Below, in pieces: positions 48,186-56,433 of a stretch of DNA of 64,000 bases. The position numbers and the translations under genes are program-made. How positions within the stretch are numbered: position 1 is the stretch's first letter; every line of letters starts with the position of its first letter. Origin of the DNA: an uncultured Bacteroidales bacterium (GTDB taxonomy: Bacteria; Bacteroidota; Bacteroidia; Bacteroidales; Paludibacteraceae); contig CAKULK010000010.1 of assembly GCA_934667275.1 (NCBI GenBank), positions 12,254 through 76,253 of the forward strand, given 5' to 3'. A model generated the notes under the pieces. The model saw only the letters and a program-made list of their open reading frames with translations, was not told the origin of the DNA and did no database searches.

Positions 48186-49214
48186 ATGAAACGCATCTTT
48201 TCTACTCTCCTGACCCTTCTCGCCGTCATCACCTTGCCGGCGCAGCAGTACTACTTCACGGTGGACGAGCGGCACCCTGCCGAGCGACCGCTCCTGCATG
48301 GTGCACAGCGCATCCTTGTGGTCAACAACACCGTCCCCCAGCCAGAGGAGTTCGGACACAGCAACGCCGAAGACGGCACCATGCTCGCCGGCACATCCGT
48401 CAGTCTCACAGATGCTGCGCTGCGTTGCCTCTTTGCTGCCACACAGACTATGGACGGCAGCGGCGAATACCTGCAAGTGGAACTCATGGACATCAGCCAG
48501 AACAAGAGCCGCAATTTCTACTCCCGCAGCCCCATGACCATAGTCGACGAGGAGCGGCTATGCACAGAATACGAAGCCGATGCCCTGCTGATACTCAACC
48601 ATTTGGTGCTTTATGACATGTGCGAGAGTTTCCCTGTCAACGACGACCAATACTACGCCTACCTCCAAGCCTGTTCGCAGACGCACTGGACGGTGCACCA
48701 TGCAGGCAACACGCAGGATGCTGTCTTCACCACGGCGGACACCTTGCTCTGGGAGGTGGAACCTGTTTACGCACGTGCCAGCGCACTCGCAGGACTTCCC
48801 GACCGGCACGATGCACTCCTCTACTTGGCGCAACAGATAGGCACCGACGTAGCCGTCAGCCTCACACCCCAATGGTCACCCGCCACCCACTACCTCTATG
48901 ATAATCCCGATGCCGGCATACAGCGCGGCATGCGTGCTTTCCAGCGCAAACTGTGGCAGGATGCCATTGCTGCTTGGCAGCAGGCTTTGGATAGTGGAGA
49001 CAAGAAAGTCTCCGCTATCGCGGCAGCCGATATGGCTATTGCAGCGGAAATGATGGGCGACTACACCGCAGCGCTTGACTATGCCAACCGTGCCGTCAGC
49101 CTTTTCGGCGAATGGAAGAACGCCGATGGCCGCCAGCAGCAGGTGAATATGCGCCACTACCTCGACCATCTCCACACCCGCCAATCCGACGAATCCGCCC
49201 TCTCAACCCACTGA
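48186..49214 (+). CDS. Secreted protein with TPR-like end (DUF6340-like)
   Basis: 342 residues from ATG 48186; an open stretch upstream in the same frame lies inside rsmF. A signal peptide (ISTLLTLLAVITLPAQ-like) is followed by HPAERPLLHGAQRILVVNN, which resembles the DUF6340 family opening. The C-terminal 100 residues are helical repeats (AFQRKLWQDAIAAWQQALDS, YTAALDYANRAVSLFGEW) like tetratricopeptide units. An envelope role is likely but not defined. Confidence 0.75.
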   Translation: MKRIFSTLLTLLAVITLPAQQYYFTVDERHPAERPLLHGAQRILVVNNTVPQPEEFGHSNAEDGTMLAGTSVSLTDAALRCLFAATQTMDGSGEYLQVELMDISQNKSRNFYSRSPMTIVDEERLCTEYEADALLILNHLVLYDMCESFPVNDDQYYAYLQACSQTHWTVHHAGNTQDAVFTTADTLLWEVEPVYARASALAGLPDRHDALLYLAQQIGTDVAVSLTPQWSPATHYLYDNPDAGIQRGMRAFQRKLWQDAIAAWQQALDSGDKKVSAIAAADMAIAAEMMGDYTAALDYANRAVSLFGEWKNADGRQQQVNMRHYLDHLHTRQSDESALSTH

Positions 49215-49497
49215 TATTTGCCAATGTTCACACATTGTTTACAGAAGAAATAACTCATAATTCATAATTGCCAACGGAGTTGGATACGCTTGGATAGGAG
49301 TTGGATTGGGTTGGACTAAAAATCCGACCCTTTTTGTATGCGTACCCTTGCGGTGTCTTCGAGGCACGGGGTATGTTGCCGAGTGCAAACAACGAAGGCA
49401 CCGGCAATAATGATTATCAGTATCAAAACTTTGCCCGTCACTGGTGCAGCGCGAGTATGTGGAGCAACAAAACGCGTATGACGCACAAAACGGGATA

Positions 49498-49601
49498 GAC
49501 CAATAGACCGGCTGACCACCTCTTTCTATAATATATACACACACATACGCGCAGGCGGGGGTATATATTATAAATGGAGCCGGTCAGGTGGTCAAGTGGT
49601 C
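49498..49601. repeat. Octamer triplets flanking a 12-bp palindrome
   Basis: Left: GACCAATA, GACCGGCT, GACCACCT in direct tandem (49498-49521). Right, read on the reverse strand: GACCACTT, GACCACCT, GACCGGCT (49578-49601). Between them tataatatatac (49527-49538) and gtatatattata (49561-49572) form a perfect inverted pair. The arrangement is symmetric, like the ends of a small element or a protein-binding site. Confidence 0.8.
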
Positions 49602-49710
49602 GCCCGGTAATTATAAATTAGAAGTTTCAGACGTGTGATTGCGCACGATGCGCAACAAAAGGGGCGAAAATGATGTACCTTTGCATCGTCTTTCGGAAAG
49701 ATACCAGTCC

Positions 49711-49743
49711 CTGTCGCGAGTCTCTCGCGGGTCTCTCGCGGGG
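49711..49743. repeat. 11-bp tandem array, three units (ctctcgcgggt family)
   Basis: Units ctgtcgcgagt, ctctcgcgggt and ctctcgcgggg. Same family as 45061-45093. It follows a promoter-like -7 box and precedes a short reading frame. Confidence 0.88.
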
Positions 49744-49778
49744 CACAAAAATCTTAGTTTTCAAACAAAAACAAACCA

Positions 49779-49850
49779 ATGAGCAAAACCCAATTCGAGT
49801 ATCCCGTACGCAAACTCTGCGGAGTTAAGAGTTACTTCTTTCAACTCTAA
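49779..49850 (+). pseudogene. Possible 5' remnant of a small gene
   Basis: A 23-residue frame MSKTQFEYPVRKLCGVKSYF(FQL), about 95 bp after a -7 box. The start looks like that of small Bacteroidota proteins beginning M(A/S)K-hydrophobic-EYP, but it runs into 7-bp repeats and stops. Likely a gene whose body was lost; weak evidence. Confidence 0.25.
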
Positions 49851-49875
49851 ACTCTCAACATTCAACTATCAACTA
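49837..49875. repeat. 7-bp repeat array at the end of the RND pump gene
   Basis: On the reverse strand: agttgat, agttgaa, tgttgag, agtttag, agttgaa. It overlaps the RND stop codon and matches the arrays at 52970-52997 and 53089-53128. Confidence 0.8.
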
Positions 49876-52800
49876 AACATCTTCCAATACGTCACGGGCA
49901 ATATGGTGATGGTCAGCGGGAGGGTGAGGAGCGAACCGAAGCAGATGACTACACCCATCGGCATCCAGAGACTCGTATGGGCGATAATCATCGGCAGGAC
50001 ACCGAGTGCCGTGGTGGCGGTGGTGAGGAATATAGGACGCATACGCCGCATACCCGCCTCGTAAGCCGCCTCGCGCACGCTATATCCCTTGTGGCGCAAC
50101 TCCTCTGCGTACTCGTACATCATTATCGCATTGCGGACAATCACACCAATCAGGCTCACGATACCCAGTACCGCCGTTATCGAGATGTCTAATCCGAACA
50201 CATACAGCCCCACAAATGCCCCGAAGATACACAATATCGCACTCGACAGCGTCAGTACTGCCAATGACACTTTGCCGAAATGGTACAAGAGCAGTACAAA
50301 CATCACCAATAGGGCTGCCACCACACTCCACATAATAGGCGGCACCATCTCCCCGTTGATGGCACTCAGTCCGCCATACGAGATACTTACTCCTTCGGGC
50401 AGGTCTTGCAGGTTGTCGCTAATCCATACTTTCACTTTCTTTTCCGCCGCCACTTGGCTGGTTGTTCCTCGCAGGTCGCAACCTACCGTGATAGTCCTTA
50501 CCGAGTTGCGATGCTCGATAGACGCCCTGTGCCACTCCGGTGTGAGTGTAGCCACTTGGCGGAGTGGCACCCGGACAGTCGGGTAGGCGGTAGGTATCAT
50601 CAGGTCTTCCAACTCGTCAATCGTCATCTTGTCCGCCCCTGCCGTATAGAGCAAGACGGGTACGCCGTAGTCGCCCTCCCAGACGGTGGTCATCTTCGTA
50701 CCGTTGGTCAGGTTGCTCAGGTAGAGCGAGAGCGTGGTCTCCGTGATGCCTAACCGTGTCGCCTCGTCCTCCCGCAAAGTGATGCGCGTCTGCTGCGCAA
50801 ATTGGTCATAGTCCGAGTGTACCCACGTCAGTTCCGGCTGCTCCGACATATAGCGTCGCAGACTATCGGCATACGGCACTATCGCCTCCAAATTTTCGCC
50901 CTTGAAGCGCACCTCCAACGGGTTCTTTGCCGCCTGATAGTCCAACTGCTTGAACCGCACATACGCATTCGGGAAATAGTTTTCGTAGCGGGGGGCATAC
51001 TCTTTGAGCAGTTCTGCCGTGGCTTTGGTGGAGGTGGTATTGACGATAAACTGTGCGTAACTCGGTTTAGCCATCTGTGGTGTATAGGTGGCATGGAAAC
51101 GCGGACTCGCCTGCCCCACAAACGATGTGATGGACGTGATACGCTTGTCGCTACGCAGCATACGCGCCAGCGAGTCTGCCACTTGTGCCGTCTCCTCCAC
51201 AGCCGCTCCCTCGCGCAGGTGTATCTCTACGGCAAAGCACTCGCGCTCCGCCTTGGGCAATAGTTGCAGGTTTAGTTGCGTAACCATCAGTATGACACCC
51301 GTAGCCAAGCAGATAATCAGCACTATATAGGATACCCACGGGTGGCGGAAACAAGCGTTCAGCAGGCGTTGGTAACCATTCTGCAAAGCACCGAAGAATC
51401 GGTTCTGTCCGCGCTCGAACCAACCCATCTCTTCCGGTCTGCGGCGACGGATATAGCGGGTAGCCATATAGGGTGTAACCCATGTGGCATAGAAGATACT
51501 GGCGGTTAGGGCAAAGAGTATCGCCCAGGGAAAGAGTTGCACAAAGTCGCCCAACGGCCCCGTGATAATCTTGGTCATTGGGAAGAACATACCCGAGATG
51601 GAGCAAGTGGCGAGTGCCATCGGTACAAAGAGTTGCTCTGTGCTGACCGCCGCCGAATACCATCGGCTGTGTCCGTGTTCGAGCAGGTCGGTATAGCCGT
51701 CGATGACTATTACCGAGTCATCAACAATCATACCTAATACCACGATGAGTGCGGCAAGGGTTACGGTATTGAGTTCGATACCCGTCAGGTACATCAGTCC
51801 CACGGCGATGGCGGTACAGACAGGCACGCCCGTGCAGGCTACTAATGCCGTGCGGAGCGGGAAAAGCACCAGCATCACGGCTATCACCACGATGATAGAC
51901 ATCACTATGTCGCGCATAAACGATTTCACGGAGTCGTCCACCACCTTCGGTTGGTCGGTAATGCGATGGAAATGTACGTCCGGCGGCAGTTGCACACGGG
52001 CTTTGTCCAATTCCTTCTCCACCTTGTTGCCAAACGCCACGATGTTGTTGCCTGCTACCATCTCCATATTCAGGATAAGGCACGATCGGTCGGGGGCGAT
52101 AGAGGCTGCCGCATCGCCCGTATAGTACTCCACAAACTTGTCCGCTTTGGGGTAACGGCGCTCTATGGTGGCGATGTCTTTCAGACGGATAGTCGCTCCC
52201 GAAGCGGGGTCGAACCATACTATCTGTTCGGCTATCTCGCGCTCACTTGTGTAGGGAATAGCCACTTGCAGTCCCGTGCTGCCTTGCAGGTTGCCGCTCA
52301 GGGTGCGGAACCCCTGCAGCATAAGCGACATCTGTAGTGCCTTTTGGTCAATACCATACGCGGAGAGGCGTGCCGCATCTATGGTAACGGCTATCTCTTC
52401 GTGCTGCGCACCGAGTATCTTGAGTTTGCCCATCTCGGGAATGGTGCGCAGTTGGGTGCATAGTTGGCGGGTATAGGTCTCCAACTCGCGCGGACTGCGC
52501 TCGTTGCTCTCCACGGCAAGCAACATAGACGAGGTGCTGCCAAAATCGTCCACCACCACTATCTGCAATACGCCTGCGGGCAGACTCGTCTTCTTGAACA
52601 GGTCAAGTCCCGCACGGATACTTGTCCAGGCGTCCGGAGCCGACTTTACGGAGTTGCGGATACTGACATACACGTACACCACTCCGTCCTCGGTGGTGGA
52701 ATAGGTGGTGGCTTTGTCCACCTCGATATAACTGTTGAGGAAATTCTCCAAAGGGATAGTAACCTGCTCTTCCACCTCTTTTGCCGTAGCCCCCGGATAG

Positions 52801-52958
52801 ATAGCAGCCACCACGCCCTGACGGATAGTGAACTGCGGGAACTCGTCCTTGTTCATCTTCGGCAGCGACCATATACCCACCGCCGTCAGTACCAATACCA
52901 CCAGCAACACAAGGTTGTGGCTCCGCATAGCACCCTCTATGTGATTGCGTTTTTTCAT
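49869..52958 (-). CDS. RND efflux pump, inner-membrane subunit
   Basis: 1029 residues, normal length. TM1 (NLVLLVVLVLTAVGIWSLP), two large periplasmic loops and 12 helices are visible. The TM4 Asp pair of the proton relay is present (VVLGMIVDDSVIVIDGYTD). It belongs to the AcrB/MexB-like superfamily and may export drugs, bile compounds or fatty acids. It is the last gene of a tetR-lipoprotein-adaptor-pump set; no outer-membrane TolC partner is encoded here. Confidence 0.93.
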   Translation of the reverse strand: MKKRNHIEGAMRSHNLVLLVVLVLTAVGIWSLPKMNKDEFPQFTIRQGVVAAIYPGATAKEVEEQVTIPLENFLNSYIEVDKATTYSTTEDGVVYVYVSIRNSVKSAPDAWTSIRAGLDLFKKTSLPAGVLQIVVVDDFGSTSSMLLAVESNERSPRELETYTRQLCTQLRTIPEMGKLKILGAQHEEIAVTIDAARLSAYGIDQKALQMSLMLQGFRTLSGNLQGSTGLQVAIPYTSEREIAEQIVWFDPASGATIRLKDIATIERRYPKADKFVEYYTGDAAASIAPDRSCLILNMEMVAGNNIVAFGNKVEKELDKARVQLPPDVHFHRITDQPKVVDDSVKSFMRDIVMSIIVVIAVMLVLFPLRTALVACTGVPVCTAIAVGLMYLTGIELNTVTLAALIVVLGMIVDDSVIVIDGYTDLLEHGHSRWYSAAVSTEQLFVPMALATCSISGMFFPMTKIITGPLGDFVQLFPWAILFALTASIFYATWVTPYMATRYIRRRRPEEMGWFERGQNRFFGALQNGYQRLLNACFRHPWVSYIVLIICLATGVILMVTQLNLQLLPKAERECFAVEIHLREGAAVEETAQVADSLARMLRSDKRITSITSFVGQASPRFHATYTPQMAKPSYAQFIVNTTSTKATAELLKEYAPRYENYFPNAYVRFKQLDYQAAKNPLEVRFKGENLEAIVPYADSLRRYMSEQPELTWVHSDYDQFAQQTRITLREDEATRLGITETTLSLYLSNLTNGTKMTTVWEGDYGVPVLLYTAGADKMTIDELEDLMIPTAYPTVRVPLRQVATLTPEWHRASIEHRNSVRTITVGCDLRGTTSQVAAEKKVKVWISDNLQDLPEGVSISYGGLSAINGEMVPPIMWSVVAALLVMFVLLLYHFGKVSLAVLTLSSAILCIFGAFVGLYVFGLDISITAVLGIVSLIGVIVRNAIMMYEYAEELRHKGYSVREAAYEAGMRRMRPIFLTTATTALGVLPMIIAHTSLWMPMGVVICFGSLLTLPLTITILPVTYWKMFS

Positions 52959-52969
52959 TGTCCTTTTTT

Positions 52970-53128
52970 AGTTGAAAGTTGAAAGTTGATAGTTGAAAGA
53001 AGTGGAGAGTTTAGAGTGGAGTTTTAGTGCAGTGGAGAGTTATTAGTGGGAAGTAGTACGTGCAAAACTATAAAACTTTCTACTTAAAAACTTCTCTCAA
53101 CTCTAAACTTTCAACTCTTAACTAATAA
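52970..53128. repeat. 7-bp repeats between adaptor and pump genes
   Basis: Four units agttgaa, agttgaa, agttgat, agttgaa (52970-52997), then looser gagttta/gagtgga units. Near the adaptor's end the reverse strand repeats agttgaa, agtttag, agttgag (53089-53128). The two sets are inverted and could pair in the mRNA. The 163-bp gap is large for genes of one operon. Confidence 0.8.
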
Positions 53129-54150
53129 GAGGTCCTTGCCCCGTTGTATAGTTTCTGGAAGCCCTCGACGACTACTTGGTCGCCTTCATTCAACCCTTGG
53201 GTGATGACCACGCCTGCAGCGGCGTACTGACCAATTTCCACCCGTCTACGTGTAGCGATGTCGTTTTGTATTACCCATACCGATGGTCCGCTCGTGAGCG
53301 TCTGTACACAGGCGGCAGGTACGAAATAGCCCGATATGCTTTGTGACCGAAGCCATACTTTGCTCACCATACCCGGCAGCAAATCTTTGTGTTGTGTATT
53401 GGTCAGCACGGCTTTGACGGTATAAGTATGGGAAATGGTATTTGCCAACAGGTTCTTCTCTACTACACGAACAGGCAGCGTGTCCTGCCCGAGAGCGGGT
53501 ATCTGTATCATTCCGCTATCTCCCACTTGAATGGATGCGATGTCGCCTTCCGCCACATCAAACGTAACGTTGTAGCCCGCCATATCCAAGAGTGTTACCA
53601 GGTTCAGGCCGGGGGCAACCACTTGTCCGGTTTGGACTTTGCACTCGCCTATCACGCCGCTGTTGGGCGCACGCAATACGCAGTCGCTAAGCGACTTGCG
53701 CGCCATAGCCTCCATAGAGCGTGCCTGCTCCAATTGGCTGCTCAGTTCTACCATTTTCTGCTCCGTAATGCCGCCCTCCCGATACACTTGTCCGGCACGT
53801 GTGTAGCCGTCTTGTGCCTGTTGGAGGGTGGCGTTGGCTACCTGCAGAGCGTTCTTTGCCTGTGTGTCGTCCAAGCGCAGCAGTTCCTGCCCTGCCCGTA
53901 CACGGTCGCCTTTCTTTACATAGACGGCAGTTACCTGTCCCGCAGTCTGCACACTCAGCGGCACACTCGACGCCTCTTCTATCTTGCCCACATACGTGTG
54001 CGTGTTTATGTGTGTCTGCCGTCCGATGGTCTGCACCTCGACCTTGATGGGGCGCACCTCGTATCCCGGTTTCCGGTTCAGCGGCAACTTTTTGCACCCC
54101 GCCAGGCAGAGCAAGGCAAGGAGATATATGTATAGCGTTTTTTGCTGCAT
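53122..54150 (-). CDS. RND efflux periplasmic adaptor lipoprotein
   Basis: 342 residues. Lipobox LLCLAGCKK, a barrel-sandwich domain split by a helical hairpin (SVQTAGQVTAVYVKKGDRVRAG, LRLDDTQAKNALQVANATLQ) and a C-terminal half (VLRAPNSGVIGECKVQTGQVV, LLPGMVSKVWL) typical of membrane fusion proteins. It links the pump to an outer-membrane channel. It ends 163 bp before the pump gene and begins 6 bp after the small lipoprotein. Confidence 0.92.
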   Translation of the reverse strand: MQQKTLYIYLLALLCLAGCKKLPLNRKPGYEVRPIKVEVQTIGRQTHINTHTYVGKIEEASSVPLSVQTAGQVTAVYVKKGDRVRAGQELLRLDDTQAKNALQVANATLQQAQDGYTRAGQVYREGGITEQKMVELSSQLEQARSMEAMARKSLSDCVLRAPNSGVIGECKVQTGQVVAPGLNLVTLLDMAGYNVTFDVAEGDIASIQVGDSGMIQIPALGQDTLPVRVVEKNLLANTISHTYTVKAVLTNTQHKDLLPGMVSKVWLRSQSISGYFVPAACVQTLTSGPSVWVIQNDIATRRRVEIGQYAAAGVVITQGLNEGDQVVVEGFQKLYNGARTSY

Positions 54151-54156
54151 AGCGTG

Positions 54157-54663
54157 TTAATTCTTTTTTGCCACCATAAGTATGTCTTCGCCGGCTAACT
54201 GTTTGTCGTTGCTGACCCCCGCGCCGTTGTATTGGAGCATAAAATGGATGGTCTCGTCGTGCATCTCCGCCCCGCCTGACACCTCAATGTTATAGGTCTC
54301 GTTGAGAGTTTTATCCACCGGTCGCAGCAAATCTTGTTGCGTTACGGTATATGTTACCGACAGGGTGCGCTCAAAGGGTTGCAAGACGATGTCGTCGTTG
54401 TCGATTTTGCCCGTGGTGGTATAGACATCACCTTTCAAACTATTGAAGGTCAGCAGGATACTATCCTCCTGTATCTGCTCCATCTGCAAAGCACCCATCT
54501 CACCTGTCAGCACTATGGAAACGGTGTCATCGATGGTTACTTCTTGTTTTGCGATTTGGTAACTGTAGCCGCCCATACGCGATTTGACAGGGTCGGAGCA
54601 ACCGGCCAGCAGGGCGATACAGCCTATAAAAAGACCGAGTTGCAAATACTTGTTTGTCTTCAT
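54157..54663 (-). CDS. Small lipoprotein of unknown function in the efflux operon
   Basis: 168 residues from ATG 54661-54663; a longer TTG reading is less likely. Lipobox IALLAGCSDPVK. The mature part seems to be a beta-rich domain (YQIAKQEVTIDDTVSIVLTG, MLQYNGAGVSNDK). It is 6 bp upstream of the adaptor. I do not recognise the family. An 11-bp array lies 45 bp upstream of its start. Confidence 0.75.
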   Translation of the reverse strand: MKTNKYLQLGLFIGCIALLAGCSDPVKSRMGGYSYQIAKQEVTIDDTVSIVLTGEMGALQMEQIQEDSILLTFNSLKGDVYTTTGKIDNDDIVLQPFERTLSVTYTVTQQDLLRPVDKTLNETYNIEVSGGAEMHDETIHFMLQYNGAGVSNDKQLAGEDILMVAKKN

Positions 54664-54707
54664 ATTGTTTTTGTCATTATTCGTCAATCATTCACTATCC
54701 ACTCGGG

Positions 54708-54751
54708 AATCACCTACTAATCACCCACTAATCACCTACTAATCACCCACT
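54708..54751. repeat. 11-bp tandem array, four units (aatcaccYact family)
   Basis: Units aatcacctact, aatcacccact, aatcacctact, aatcacccact, then cttataagcacga. Same unit as the nine-copy array at 2546-2644. It is 18 bp past the tetR stop and upstream of the lipoprotein. Confidence 0.93.
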
Positions 54752-54769
54752 CTTATAAGCACGAAGTGG

Positions 54770-55378
54770 TTACTTTATACCTGTGGTCAACAGGCTGTGT
54801 ATGTATCGGATATTTTCTTCCAAGCGTCTCTGTTGTACCTTTTGACGGTTTTGTTCCTGCTCGGGCAGCAGGTTCTCTATGGCAGGCATCACGAGTATCG
54901 CCATAATGTTGAGCGAACAGATGGTGAGTATCAGGCGCTCGGCATTGGTCGGGACGATACTGCCCGCTTCGGTTTCTTTGTCCAATGTGTGTTGAAGCCG
55001 TGCCAGATATCCGCTGTATTGCTTATGGGCGATGTCGCAGAGCAAATCGGGTATCTGTTCCGTCTCATTGACCAACAGGCGTGCCAACATTGCGTTTTGC
55101 GCCATGATATTGAAATTCTGCGTGATAAGCGTGTCGAGGTTCTCCATAAAATGGAGATTCTCTGTGCCTTCCGGGGGAAGAACGGACTGAATGAACTGCT
55201 CAATCTTGCGTTGCAGCACTTCGGTAAAGAGGTTCTCTTTGTTCTGAAAATGGTAGTAGAGCAGTACATGCGTTACGCCTACTCGCTTGGCAATACGCGA
55301 GATGTTCGCCCCCTCATAGCCGTTGCGTGCGAACTCCTCCTCCGCCGCCTGCAGAATCTCTTCTTTTTTATTCTTCAT
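54770..55378 (-). CDS. TetR/AcrR-family repressor
   Basis: 202 residues. The N-terminal helix-turn-helix (ILQAAEEEFARNGYEGANIS, then RIAKRVGVTHVLLYYHFQNK) is standard; the C-terminal ligand domain is helical. It precedes the efflux genes on the same strand and probably regulates them. A palindrome upstream of its promoter is a candidate operator. Confidence 0.92.
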   Translation of the reverse strand: MKNKKEEILQAAEEEFARNGYEGANISRIAKRVGVTHVLLYYHFQNKENLFTEVLQRKIEQFIQSVLPPEGTENLHFMENLDTLITQNFNIMAQNAMLARLLVNETEQIPDLLCDIAHKQYSGYLARLQHTLDKETEAGSIVPTNAERLILTICSLNIMAILVMPAIENLLPEQEQNRQKVQQRRLEENIRYIHSLLTTGIK

Positions 55379-55441
55379 TATACTTTTGCTTTTCTGCCCA
55401 TAGGCATCCTTTTCGTGATAAATCCATCACGAATTTCGCTG

Positions 55442-55472
55442 CAAAAGTACTGCTTTTTTACAATACTGCCAA
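55442..55472 (-). promoter_or_regulatory. Promoter of tetR
   Basis: Minus strand: TTG (55470-55472), 20 bases, TACTTTTG (55442-55449). Confidence 0.7.
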
Positions 55473-55479
55473 ATAATTG

Positions 55480-55495
55480 CTTACAAAAATGTAAG
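55480..55495. promoter_or_regulatory. Palindrome CTTACA-aaaa-TGTAAG, candidate TetR operator
   Basis: Perfect 6-bp arms with a 4-bp centre, eight bases upstream of the tetR -33 element and touching the end of the GSCFA gene. It could instead be part of a weak terminator for that gene. Confidence 0.45.
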
Positions 55496-56401
55496 TTATT
55501 TTCTAATCCATTGATATTTAGCGGATAACAACGCCTCTTTTTCTTCCAGTTTTTGCTTGAATAAGATAGATTCCAGGCTATCGGGGTGCAGAATAGTGTG
55601 ATGACGGTCGAGGTAAAGTTGGTGGAGATGGCGCATTTCTTGTTGCGTGTCCCGTGTCATATATGTCTGCACAAAACGTTCCCATATATAATTGATTGCC
55701 AACGGCGTAGGATGCACCATGTCGTCGGCACAGAAACGATAATCGCGCAGTTCGTCGAGGAGGATTTCATAGGAGGGGAAGTAGTTTCCCGCCCCTTCAG
55801 CCAACTGCTCTACCGCCAAGAGGAGGGTGGCTTTGGAGAGTTGGTTTTCGTGAAGTCCGTCTTTGATGTGGCGGATGGGAGAGACGGTAAAGATGAAATG
55901 CTTGTCGGGGTTGGCTGACAGTATGGGTTGCCAAGCAGACACAATCTCATCAATGGTTAAACGCCTGCGGGTGAATAAATTGGCAGGCATCTTATGACAG
56001 TTTGCCACCACTTGTCCGTCCCGCTCATACACCCATGCCGTGCCAAAGGTGATAATCACCACGTTAGCCTCACGGAATGCCGTTTGCAGCAGATGGATAC
56101 TCTCGCGGCAACAAGCGAGTGCCGTATCCCTATCCGCAGCAGAATAATCGCCATGGTGGTACATCGAATGCCACAAACCACCATACTCCACCAACTCGGG
56201 GGGATCTTGCAGCGACAACGCATTGGCAATAGACAGCGGATTATAGAGCGTGCCAAAGGGGTTTGCCGTCACTTGGAAATAGTATTCCCCCATCTTTGCC
56301 GCCACATTGTCCGCGAAACACGAACCGAGCATCAGCACTTTGTCCTCATACCTGATATGCCACTCCGAGGGCGCGATATATATAGGTGTACTCCACTTCA
56401 T
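55496..56401 (-). CDS. GSCFA-domain protein
   Basis: 301 residues. The naming motif LGSCFADN is present near residue 26, followed by NPFGTLYNPLSIANAL, VIITFGTAWVYE and FTVSPIRHIKDG. GSCFA proteins belong to a hydrolase fold related to SGNH/GDSL esterases; their substrate in Bacteroidota is unknown. It lies 30 bp after the FtsX-like gene. Confidence 0.9.
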   Translation of the reverse strand: MKWSTPIYIAPSEWHIRYEDKVLMLGSCFADNVAAKMGEYYFQVTANPFGTLYNPLSIANALSLQDPPELVEYGGLWHSMYHHGDYSAADRDTALACCRESIHLLQTAFREANVVIITFGTAWVYERDGQVVANCHKMPANLFTRRRLTIDEIVSAWQPILSANPDKHFIFTVSPIRHIKDGLHENQLSKATLLLAVEQLAEGAGNYFPSYEILLDELRDYRFCADDMVHPTPLAINYIWERFVQTYMTRDTQQEMRHLHQLYLDRHHTILHPDSLESILFKQKLEEKEALLSAKYQWIRK

Positions 56402-56405
56402 CCCT

Positions 56406-56433
56406 CATAATTCTTAATTCATAATTCCTAATT
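56406..56433. repeat. 7-bp tandem repeat (cataatt family)
   Basis: Four units: cataatt, cttaatt, cataatt, cctaatt, in the gap between the FtsX-like and GSCFA genes and overlapping the FtsX stop codon. Confidence 0.8.

Larger units (their letters stand above)
49215..49868. other. Repeat-rich 654-bp gap without a convincing gene
   Basis: Between a plus-strand and a minus-strand gene end. In order it holds two 7-mers cataatt (49255-49268), four ttgga motifs spaced 10-11 bp (49280-49316), a 12-bp palindrome framed by 8-bp repeats (49498-49601), a promoter-like -7 box TACCTTTG (49676-49683), an 11-bp array (49711-49743), a 23-codon reading frame (49779) and 7-bp repeats (49837-49875). Short open frames in the first half look like chance. 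Confidence 0.8.

Noticed and set aside
46811..48232. 473-codon reading frame antisense to rsmF
   Set aside because: The plus strand carries the complete methyltransferase motifs.
49301..49519. Short frames of 65-67 codons in the repeat-rich gap (both strands)
   Set aside because: No start signals, no family similarity; both strands are open by chance.
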